A stretch of DNA of 43,221 bases from an uncultured Bacteroidales bacterium (GTDB lineage Bacteria; Bacteroidota; Bacteroidia; Bacteroidales; UBA932), in NCBI GenBank assembly GCA_946403855.1, contig CAMJBH010000016.1, positions 1-43,221 of the forward strand, given 5' to 3'. Below the pieces are notes generated by a model that was not told the origin of the DNA, searched no databases, and saw only the letters and a list, made by a program, of their open reading frames with translations. Position numbers and translations under genes: made by a program. Below, piece by piece: positions 37,481 through 43,221 of this stretch; position 1 is the stretch's first letter; every line of letters starts with the position of its first letter.

Positions 37481-37510
37481 TTGCCATTTGCTAAATTTTT
37501 ACTAACTTTG
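37481..37510 (+). promoter_or_regulatory. Promoter of the rplP ribosomal operon
   Basis: TTG (37481-37483), a 19-nt spacer and TAACTTTG (37503-37510) match the Bacteroidota -33/-7 consensus. The predicted leader is about 85 nt, ending at the rplP ATG (37600). It shows that the ribosomal operon begins at this gene. Confidence 0.8.
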
Positions 37511-37599
37511 CAGTCCCAAAATTCGGCCTTTTGTGCGCCAACGCATTGAAGGTCAATTAGTTAGGGTTTAAGGAAAATATTTTTTAAAGTAATACTACA

Positions 37600-38019
37600 A
37601 TGTTACAACCTAAGAGAACAAAATTTAGAAGGGAACAGAAGAACCGCATGAAGGGCAATTCCCAGAGGGGAAATCAGCTTGCTTTCGGTTCCTTCGGTAT
37701 CAAGACCCTTGAAAATTGTTGGCTCACCGCGCAGCAGATCGAGGCGGCCCGTCAGGCAATCTCCCGTAGAATGAACCGTGAAGGCCAGATCTGGATCAGG
37801 GTTTTCCCTGTGAAGCCCATCACCAAGAAGCCTCTCGATACCCGTATGGGTAAAGGTAAGGGTGATCCCTATGCATTCGTGGCCCCCATCACTCCCGGCC
37901 GTATCATCTTCGAGGCTGAGGGCGTATCGCTCGAGACTGCCAAGGAAGCAATGCGTCTGGGCGCCAACAAGCTCCCTATTGCAACCAAGTTCGTGGTTCG
38001 CAGGGATTATGTAGAATAA
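37600..38019 (+). CDS. rplP: 50S ribosomal protein L16
   Basis: A 139-aa protein beginning [20 protein letters not shown], with RIFPV-type core ([22 protein letters not shown]) and the usual C-terminal [12 protein letters not shown]16 binds 23S rRNA near the A-site tRNA elbow. Normally it follows rpsC in the S10 operon, but here it is first, 90 bp downstream of a promoter. Full length. Confidence 0.98.
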   Translation: MLQPKRTKFRREQKNRMKGNSQRGNQLAFGSFGIKTLENCWLTAQQIEAARQAISRRMNREGQIWIRVFPVKPITKKPLDTRMGKGKGDPYAFVAPITPGRIIFEAEGVSLETAKEAMRLGANKLPIATKFVVRRDYVE

Positions 38020-38037
38020 TTTAATGGAGAAAAGAAA

Positions 38038-38232
38038 ATGAAAGCAGCTGAAGCACGTGAGATGTCTGTTGCCGACCTGCGCGACAGAATCGCTATCGAG
38101 AAGAGCAATCTCGACACCATGAAGATCAACCATGCGATTTCTCCATTGGAGGACACTTCTAAGTTTAAGAAAACCAGGAAGGATATCGCTCTTATGATCA
38201 CTATCCTCGCTGAAAAAGAAAAACAGAACTAA
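38038..38232 (+). CDS. rpmC: 50S ribosomal protein L29
   Basis: A 64-aa protein ([25 protein letters not shown]...), a two-helix L29 fold near the peptide exit tunnel. A GGAG lies 11 nt before the ATG. It follows rplP by 18 bp. Confidence 0.95.
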   Translation: MKAAEAREMSVADLRDRIAIEKSNLDTMKINHAISPLEDTSKFKKTRKDIALMITILAEKEKQN

Positions 38233-38243
38233 ATCAGAGCGTT

Positions 38244-38498
38244 ATGGAAAGAAATCTTCGTAAGGAAAGAGTAGGAGTAGTGGTCAGCAGCAAGATGGAC
38301 AAGACCATCGTCGTGGCTGTCGAGCGCAAGGAAAAGCATCCTCTCTACGGCAAATTTGTCAAGAAGACCACCAAGTTCGTTGCCCAGGACGACAAGAACG
38401 AGTGCGGTGAGGGCGATACCGTCCGCATCATGGAGACCCGTCCCCTGAGCAAGACCAAGAACTGGAGATTAGTTGAAATCGTAGAAAAAGCTAAGTAG
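38244..38498 (+). CDS. rpsQ: 30S ribosomal protein S17
   Basis: An 84-aa protein. [19 protein letters not shown] and [20 protein letters not shown] are the S17 OB-fold motifs. S17 is a primary 16S-binding protein of the body of the 30S subunit. It stands 11 bp after rpmC and 2 bp before rplN. Confidence 0.98.
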   Translation: MERNLRKERVGVVVSSKMDKTIVVAVERKEKHPLYGKFVKKTTKFVAQDDKNECGEGDTVRIMETRPLSKTKNWRLVEIVEKAK

Positions 38499-38500
38499 TT

Positions 38501-38866
38501 ATGATACAGCAGGAAACACGTTTACAGGTGGCCGACAACAGCGGTGCTAAGGAAGTCCTTTGCATCCGCGTGCTTGGAGGAACCAACCACCGTTATGCGA
38601 CCGTAGGCGACAAGATAGTCGTTACTGTTAAGAGCGCCATCCCCGGTTCCGATGCCAAGAAGGGCACCGTGTCCAGGGCTGTTGTCGTACGCACCAAGAA
38701 AGAAATCCGTCGCGCCGACGGTTCTTATATCCGTTTCGACGACAATGCCTGCGTTCTTTTGAACAACGCCGGCGAACTCCGCGGCACCCGTATTTTCGGA
38801 CCCGTTGCCCGCGAGCTTCGCGAGAATTATATGAAAATCGTTTCACTGGCACCGGAAGTCATTTAA
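38501..38866 (+). CDS. rplN: 50S ribosomal protein L14
   Basis: A 121-aa protein starting [19 protein letters not shown], the invariant L14 N-terminus, with [15 protein letters not shown] and [13 protein letters not shown]. It forms part of the intersubunit bridge beside L19. Full length. Confidence 0.98.
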   Translation: MIQQETRLQVADNSGAKEVLCIRVLGGTNHRYATVGDKIVVTVKSAIPGSDAKKGTVSRAVVVRTKKEIRRADGSYIRFDDNACVLLNNAGELRGTRIFGPVARELRENYMKIVSLAPEVI

Positions 38867-38878
38867 AAGATTATCGCT

Positions 38879-39190
38879 ATGAACAGAATAAAGAAAGGTG
38901 ACACCGTGTATGTAAATGCCGGTAACGACAAGGGAAAGACCGGAAAGGTGCTTTCCGTCGATCCTGCGCAGAATCGCGCTATCGTGGAAGGTGTGAACCT
39001 GGTCAGCAGGCACACCAAGCCCAATGCAAAGCAGCCCCAGGGCGGCATCATCAAGCAGGAGGCTCCCATCCACATGTCCAATATTAACCTCATCGATCCC
39101 AAGAGCGGCAAGCCGACTCGCGTGGGTTTCAAAGTAGAGGGCGACAAGAAAGTCCGTATCGCTAAAAAATCCGGGGAGGAGATCAAGTAA
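38879..39190 (+). CDS. rplX: 50S ribosomal protein L24
   Basis: A 103-aa protein with the KOW motif in [23 protein letters not shown] and [10 protein letters not shown] plus [17 protein letters not shown]24 is an early assembly initiator of the large subunit. The gene ends 2 bp before rplE. Confidence 0.98.
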   Translation: MNRIKKGDTVYVNAGNDKGKTGKVLSVDPAQNRAIVEGVNLVSRHTKPNAKQPQGGIIKQEAPIHMSNINLIDPKSGKPTRVGFKVEGDKKVRIAKKSGEEIK

Positions 39191-39192
39191 TT

Positions 39193-39789
39193 ATGGCAAA
39201 GAAAGTAGAAAAAGTTGAGGTTCAGGCCCTGCCCGCAGGATATGTTCCTACCCTCAAGAAGGTTTATAAAGAGGAAATCATAGACAAACTCACCAAGCAG
39301 TTTGGCTATACCACCGTGATGCAGGTTCCCAAGCTCGTGAAGATCACCCTCAATGAGGGAGTCGGCCAGGGCACCCAGGACCGCAAAGTCGTTGAAGAGG
39401 CAGCCGAGGAGCTCTCCCTCATCACCGGCCAGAAGGCTCTCATCACCAACTCCAAGAAAGACGTTTCCAACTTCAAGCTCCGTAAGGGCATGTCCATCGG
39501 TACGAAGGTCACCCTGCGCGACGTGAAGATGTATGAGTTCCTCGAGAAGCTCATCCGTGTTGCACTTCCCCGTATCCGCGACTTCAACGGTATCGCCGAG
39601 AAGATGGACGGCCAGGGCAACTACACTCTCGGACTCAAGGAGCAGATCATTTTCCCCGAGATCGACATCGACAAGAACCCTCGCATCCACGGTCTCGAGA
39701 TCACTTTTGTGACGACCGCCCGCACCGATGAGGAGTGCCACGCACTGCTCGCCGCGTTCGGTCTGCCTTTCAAGAAACATAACAAATAA
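39193..39789 (+). CDS. rplE: 50S ribosomal protein L5
   Basis: A 198-aa protein. The L5 core ([39 protein letters not shown]) is intact. The N-terminus carries about 15 extra residues ([16 protein letters not shown]) compared with the roughly 180-aa E. coli protein. L5 binds 5S rRNA in the central protuberance. An AGGAG about 13 nt upstream lies within the end of rplX. Confidence 0.98.
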   Translation: MAKKVEKVEVQALPAGYVPTLKKVYKEEIIDKLTKQFGYTTVMQVPKLVKITLNEGVGQGTQDRKVVEEAAEELSLITGQKALITNSKKDVSNFKLRKGMSIGTKVTLRDVKMYEFLEKLIRVALPRIRDFNGIAEKMDGQGNYTLGLKEQIIFPEIDIDKNPRIHGLEITFVTTARTDEECHALLAAFGLPFKKHNK

Positions 39790-39795
39790 GATACT

Positions 39796-40065
39796 ATGGC
39801 AAAAGAATCAATGAAAGCCCGCGAAGTAAAGCGCGCAAAACTGGTTGCTAAGTACGCAGAGAAGAGAAAGGCACTCAAGGAAGCAGGAGACTGGGCCGCT
39901 CTGGACAAACTCCCCAAGAACGCCAGCCCCGTCCGTCTGCACAACCGCTGCTCTCTCACCGGCCGTCCCAAGGGCTACATGAGGGCATTCGGCCTGAGCC
40001 GTATCCAGTTCCGTGAGATGGCCTCTAACGGTCTTATCCCGGGCGTCAAGAAGGCAAGTTGGTAA
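39796..40065 (+). CDS. rpsN: 30S ribosomal protein S14 (zinc-free form)
   Basis: An 89-aa protein. The length and the [27 protein letters not shown] block identify the long S14 form. Only one Cys is present, so there is no zinc-binding CxxC pair. It is placed 6 bp after rplE. Confidence 0.97.
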   Translation: MAKESMKAREVKRAKLVAKYAEKRKALKEAGDWAALDKLPKNASPVRLHNRCSLTGRPKGYMRAFGLSRIQFREMASNGLIPGVKKASW

Positions 40066-40084
40066 AAATTAAAAATTCAACGAT

Positions 40085-40480
40085 ATGACAGATCCTATTG
40101 CAGATTACCTCACCAGGATTCGCAACGCCTATCAGGCCGGCAACAAGGTCGTGGAGATACCTTCTTCCAAGATGAAGGTGGCCATTACCCAGATCCTTTG
40201 TGAGAAGGGCTACATCCTCAGCTACAAGGTAGTGGAGGGGACCCCTTACAATACAATCAAAATAGCCCTCAAGTACCATCCCCAGACCAAGGCTGCCGCT
40301 ATCAAGAAGATAGACCGCATCAGCCGTCCCGGTCTGCGTCAGTACACCGGAGTCGAGGATATGCCCCGCGTCCTGAACGGACTCGGCATCGCCATCCTTT
40401 CCACCTCCAAGGGCATCATCACCGACAAGGAAGCCAAGGAGCTCGGCGTCGGAGGTGAAGTGCTTTGCTACGTATATTAA
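40085..40480 (+). CDS. rpsH: 30S ribosomal protein S8
   Basis: A 131-aa protein: MTDPIADYLTRIRNAYQAG at the N-terminus, RISRPGLRQYTGVEDMPRVLNGLG in the middle and the conserved end GGEVLCYVY. In enterobacteria S8 also represses this operon by binding its mRNA. I cannot confirm such a site here. Confidence 0.98.
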   Translation: MTDPIADYLTRIRNAYQAGNKVVEIPSSKMKVAITQILCEKGYILSYKVVEGTPYNTIKIALKYHPQTKAAAIKKIDRISRPGLRQYTGVEDMPRVLNGLGIAILSTSKGIITDKEAKELGVGGEVLCYVY

Positions 40481-40501
40481 TCAACAAAACAGTACATTAC
40501 A

Positions 40502-41062
40502 ATGTCAAGAATTGGTAAATTGCCTGTAAGCCTTCCGTCCGGGGTCAGCGTTGAGCTGCTCGACGGCAACGTGTTGAAGGTTAAAGGACCTCTCGGACAG
40601 ATGTGCCAGAAAGTAGATCCGGACATCAAGGTTACCGTAGAGGACAATCAGATCAAGTTCGAGCGTCCTACCGACCAGCCCCGTCACCGCAGCATGCACG
40701 GTCTGTACCGTGCCCTGGTGCACAATATGGTCGTCGGCGTGTCCGAAGGTTTCACCACCCAGCAGGAACTGGTGGGCGTTGGCTACAGAGTCTCCGTCCA
40801 GGGTCAGCTCCTCATTTTCTCCCTCGGTTATTCCCACGAGATCCATCTCATGCTTCCCGACGAGGTCAAGGCTGAACTGCCTGACGTCCGCAAGGGCGAG
40901 AACCCCCGTCTGGTGCTGAAGAGCTGCGACAAGCAGCTTGTGGGCCAGATAGCCGCCAAGGTGCGTTCATTCCGCAAGCCGGAGCCGTACAAGGGCAAGG
41001 GTATTAAGTTCGTCGGTGAGCAGCTCCGTCGCAAGGCCGGCAAGACCGCATCCGCTAAATAA
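40502..41062 (+). CDS. rplF: 50S ribosomal protein L6
   Basis: A 186-aa protein: MSRIGKLPVSLPSGVSVEL, GLYRALVHNMVVGVSEGF and the near-C-terminal PEPYKGKGIKFVGEQLRRKAGK signature. It binds 23S rRNA near the factor-binding site. Full length, 21 bp after rpsH. Confidence 0.98.
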   Translation: MSRIGKLPVSLPSGVSVELLDGNVLKVKGPLGQMCQKVDPDIKVTVEDNQIKFERPTDQPRHRSMHGLYRALVHNMVVGVSEGFTTQQELVGVGYRVSVQGQLLIFSLGYSHEIHLMLPDEVKAELPDVRKGENPRLVLKSCDKQLVGQIAAKVRSFRKPEPYKGKGIKFVGEQLRRKAGKTASAK

Positions 41063-41063
41063 T

Positions 41064-41069
41064 AGGAGG
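41064..41069 (+). promoter_or_regulatory. Shine-Dalgarno site before rplR
   Basis: AGGAGG starts one base after the rplF stop codon, eight bases before the rplR ATG (41078). Such strong sites are rare in this window outside the ribosomal genes. Confidence 0.8.
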
Positions 41070-41077
41070 ATTGAATT

Positions 41078-41440
41078 ATGGCACTCAATAAAATTGAAAG
41101 AAGAAGAAGGATTCACTACCGCATCCGTAAGCATGTCAACGGAACTGCAGAGCGTCCCCGTATGGTGGTATTCCGCAGCAACAAGCAGATTTACGTGCAG
41201 GTTGTGGACGATCTCCAGGGAAAGACCCTCGTGGCCGCCGCTTCCAACGATAAGGAGCTTGCGGCACAGTGCAAGGGCAAATCCGGCATCGAGACTGCAG
41301 CCGTCGTAGGCAAGGCCATCGCCGAGCGCGCTCTCGCCAAGGGTATCACCACTATAGCATTCGACCGTGGCGGTTATCTTTTCCACGGCAGGGTTAAAAG
41401 TTTGGCAGACGCTGCCCGTGAAGGCGGTCTCATTTTCTAA
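41078..41440 (+). CDS. rplR: 50S ribosomal protein L18
   Basis: A 120-aa protein with [38 protein letters not shown] at the front and [24 protein letters not shown] at the end, both L18 hallmarks. L18 binds 5S rRNA. Initiation is supported by a full AGGAGG eight bases upstream. Confidence 0.98.
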   Translation: MALNKIERRRRIHYRIRKHVNGTAERPRMVVFRSNKQIYVQVVDDLQGKTLVAAASNDKELAAQCKGKSGIETAAVVGKAIAERALAKGITTIAFDRGGYLFHGRVKSLADAAREGGLIF

Positions 41441-41451
41441 TCAGACACACT

Positions 41452-41970
41452 ATGGCAAATACAAACGTAAAAAGAGTAAAGACATCTGACCTTGAACTCA
41501 AGGACAGACTGGTCGCCATCCAGAGGGTTACCAAGGTAACCAAGGGCGGTCGCCACTTCCGCTTCGCAGCCATCGTCGTCGTCGGCGACGAGAACGGTGT
41601 CGTCGGTTACGGCCTGGGCAAGGCCAATGAGGTCACTGCCGCCATCGCAAAGGGTGTGGAAGATGCAAAGAAGAATCTCGTCAAGATTCCCGTCATCAAC
41701 ACCACCATCCCTCATGAGCAGGAGGCAAAATTCGGCGGTTCCCGCGTATTCATGAAGCCTGCCGCTCCCGGTACCGGTGTTAAGGCAGGTGGTGCTATGC
41801 GCGCCGTGTTCGAGTCTGCAGGTATTCAGAACGTCCTTGCCAAGTCCAAGGGTTCGTCCAACCCTCACAACCTCGTGAAGGCAACTGTGACCGCCCTGAC
41901 CCAGATGAGGGACGCCTACACCGTGGCCGGACTTCGCGGTATTCCCATGAACAAGGTTTTCAACGGCTAG
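41452..41970 (+). CDS. rpsE: 30S ribosomal protein S5
   Basis: A 172-aa protein. The core includes [32 protein letters not shown], the S5 double-stranded RNA-binding motif, and [17 protein letters not shown], followed by the second domain. S5 shapes the mRNA entry channel and decoding accuracy. Its stop codon overlaps the Shine-Dalgarno site of rpmD. Confidence 0.98.
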   Translation: MANTNVKRVKTSDLELKDRLVAIQRVTKVTKGGRHFRFAAIVVVGDENGVVGYGLGKANEVTAAIAKGVEDAKKNLVKIPVINTTIPHEQEAKFGGSRVFMKPAAPGTGVKAGGAMRAVFESAGIQNVLAKSKGSSNPHNLVKATVTALTQMRDAYTVAGLRGIPMNKVFNG

Positions 41971-41974
41971 GAGG
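41969..41974 (+). promoter_or_regulatory. Shine-Dalgarno site before rpmD
   Basis: AGGAGG overlaps the last two bases of the rpsE stop codon and lies eight bases before the rpmD ATG (41983), which couples the two genes. Confidence 0.8.
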
Positions 41975-41982
41975 ACACGATT

Positions 41983-42165
41983 ATGGCAAAACTCAGAATT
42001 ACCCAGATTATAAGCAGCAACGGAGAGACCAAGCGCCAGAAGGACAACCTCAGGTGTCTCGGCATCCGCCGCATGCATCAGACAGTCGAGGTGGAGCAGA
42101 ATCCCGTCACCATGGGACAGCTTGCAAAGATCGCCCATCTCGTGAAATATGAAGTTATTGACTAA
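41983..42165 (+). CDS. rpmD: 50S ribosomal protein L30
   Basis: A 60-aa protein: LRITQIISSNGETKRQKDNLRCLGIRRMHQTVEVEQNP, the L30 ferredoxin-like fold, and MGQLAKIAHLVKYEVID. It sits between rpsE and rplO as in most bacteria. Confidence 0.97.
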   Translation: MAKLRITQIISSNGETKRQKDNLRCLGIRRMHQTVEVEQNPVTMGQLAKIAHLVKYEVID

Positions 42166-42170
42166 GGAGG
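42165..42170 (+). promoter_or_regulatory. Shine-Dalgarno site before rplO
   Basis: AGGAGG begins at the last base of the rpmD stop codon and ends nine bases before the ATG at 42180. It favours that ATG over the in-frame GTG at 42174, which would be too close. Confidence 0.75.
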
Positions 42171-42179
42171 ACCGTGATT

Positions 42180-42629
42180 ATGAAACTTGAGAATCTCGCA
42201 CCCGCAGCTGGTGCAACCAAAACAAGCAAAAGATTAGGTCGCGGTCAGGGTTCCGGTAAGGGCGGCACTGCCACCCGTGGTACCAAGGGCGCACAGGCAC
42301 GTGCAGGATATGAGCACAAGATCGGCTTCGAAGGCGGTCAGATGCCTATCCAGAGGCGCCTGCCCAAGTTTGGCTTCAAGAATCCCACCAGGGTTGAGTA
42401 CAAGGCTGTGAATCTTAATGACATCGAGGCTCTCGCCGCCCGTCTGGGCGTCGCCGAGCTCGGCGTCGAGGACTTCAAGGCCGCAGGCCTGGCTGGCAAG
42501 AACGACCTCGTGAAGGTCCTTTCCGTCGGTGAGATCAGCGCTGCGCTGACCATTACCGCAGATGCATTCTCCAAAGCAGCTGTTACCAAAATCGAGGCCG
42601 CAGGTGGTAAAGCGGTCGTAAGCGAATAA
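42180..42629 (+). CDS. rplO: 50S ribosomal protein L15
   Basis: A 149-aa protein: MKLENLAPAAGATKTSKRLGRGQGSGKGGTATRGTKGAQ, then GFEGGQMPIQRRLPKFGF, the L15 signature. The C-terminal domain ends at GGKAVVSE. L15 is a late-assembly protein of the large subunit. The start was set by the Shine-Dalgarno spacing. secY follows after 5 bp. Confidence 0.97.
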   Translation: MKLENLAPAAGATKTSKRLGRGQGSGKGGTATRGTKGAQARAGYEHKIGFEGGQMPIQRRLPKFGFKNPTRVEYKAVNLNDIEALAARLGVAELGVEDFKAAGLAGKNDLVKVLSVGEISAALTITADAFSKAAVTKIEAAGGKAVVSE

Positions 42630-42634
42630 AAAAG

Positions 42635-43221
42635 ATGAAGAAGTTTATTGAGACAATCAAGAACATCTTCAAGATCGAAGAACTCCGGAAGAGGATCATC
42701 TACACCTGCCTTCTGATACTTGTGTATCGTCTCGGGTGCTTCGTGGTTCTTCCAGGCATCGATCCTTCGATGCTGGCACGCTTCCAGCAGAGCACTTCAG
42801 AGGGCCTCGTGGGCTTGCTGAACATGTTCTCCGGCGGTGCTTTCGGTAACGCTTCCATCTTCGCGCTGGGTGTGATGCCTTACATTTCGGCATCCATCGT
42901 CATCCAGCTTCTCGGTGTGTTCGTCCCTTACTTCCGCAAACTCCAGATGGAGGGCGAAAGCGGCCGTAAGAAGATGAACCAGATGACACGCTGGCTTACC
43001 ATCGTGATCATCTGCATCCAGGGTCCGGCCTACATGGCAGCCCTTCACAACCAGATTCCCGGACAGGCTTTCGTGGCCGTCCAGCAGCTGGGTTGGAGCA
43101 ACTTCTTCTTCAATCTGGTCTCCACCATCATCCTGATGTCCGGATCCATGTTCGTCATGTGGCTCGGTGAGCGTATCACCGACCGCGGTATCGGCAACGG
43201 TATCTCCCTCATCATCATGAT
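42635..43221 (+). CDS. secY: Preprotein translocase subunit SecY (5' part)
   Basis: The first 195 codons are present; the gene runs off the window. MKKFIETIKNIFKIEELRKRIIYTCLLILVYRLGCFVVLPGID, the plug region (MFSGGAFGNASIFALGVMPYISASIVIQLL) and WLGERITDRGIGNGISLIIM are SecY hallmarks. SecY forms the inner-membrane protein channel with SecE and SecG. Its place after rplO is the usual spc-operon order. Confidence 0.97.
   Translation, partial: MKKFIETIKNIFKIEELRKRIIYTCLLILVYRLGCFVVLPGIDPSMLARFQQSTSEGLVGLLNMFSGGAFGNASIFALGVMPYISASIVIQLLGVFVPYFRKLQMEGESGRKKMNQMTRWLTIVIICIQGPAYMAALHNQIPGQAFVAVQQLGWSNFFFNLVSTIILMSGSMFVMWLGERITDRGIGNGISLIIM

Noticed and set aside
37227..37599. A tRNA or other structured RNA gene before the ribosomal operon
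   Set aside because: No cloverleaf or CCA-type end could be traced; only a terminator hairpin, short repeats and a promoter are supported.

Overview
This window comes from a Bacteroidota chromosome, most likely a carbohydrate-degrading Bacteroidales lineage. The evidence is the 16S rRNA start, SusC/SusD pairs, DUF4249, DUF4270, DUF4294 and DUF3098 family proteins, and repeated promoters of the TAnnTTTG (-7) / TTTG (-33) type. I cannot place it to genus. The protein-coding DNA looks GC-rich for the order, which explains the many long antisense shadow frames.

Layout. (1) 1-553: the 5' end of a 16S rRNA gene on the minus strand, with leader and a textbook promoter. (2) 563-3441: a small outer-membrane protein, then a minus-strand chain of antitoxin, PIN toxin and polysaccharide flippase joined by ATGA overlaps. 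(3) 3512-6002: a perfect 28-bp inverted repeat, a GH20 hexosaminidase and an orphan succinate dehydrogenase cytochrome b gene. (4) 6058-11779: a TonB-dependent receptor, a DUF4249 lipoprotein and an MG2-like protein, stop-to-start overlapped. (5) 11825-30987: a starch-utilization locus in two minus-strand transcription units. One is MFS transporter, SusC, SusD and a giant SusE/F-like protein, ending in a strong terminator. The other is SusG-like amylase, GH53, a second GH13, SusA-like GH13 and SusB-like GH97. (6) 31051-31966: a DUF4294 gene flanked by two long perfect hairpins with different stems and an almost identical 17-nt loop. (7) 31976-34626: lpxH, uppP, DUF3098 and ftsX (envelope and division), minus strand. 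(8) 34697-37226: a GT5 N-terminal-half protein and a DUF4270 lipoprotein. (9) 37481-43221: a ribosomal protein operon beginning at rplP with its own promoter and running into secY at the window edge.

How it works together. In the starch locus, surface SusD, SusE/F-like and SusG-like proteins would bind and cut starch, SusC would import oligosaccharides, periplasmic SusA-, GH13- and SusB-type enzymes would release small sugars, and the MFS protein would move them across the inner membrane. No SusR-like regulator is visible. The GH53 (endo-galactanase family) gene is the odd member.

The most unusual signals are the two shared-loop hairpins around the DUF4294 gene, the fusion of seven SusE/F-type modules to a GLUG-like beta-helix tail, promoters lying 4-6 nt from start codons (probable leaderless mRNAs), the ribosomal cluster starting at rplP, and the orphan sdhC and toxin-antitoxin couplings.
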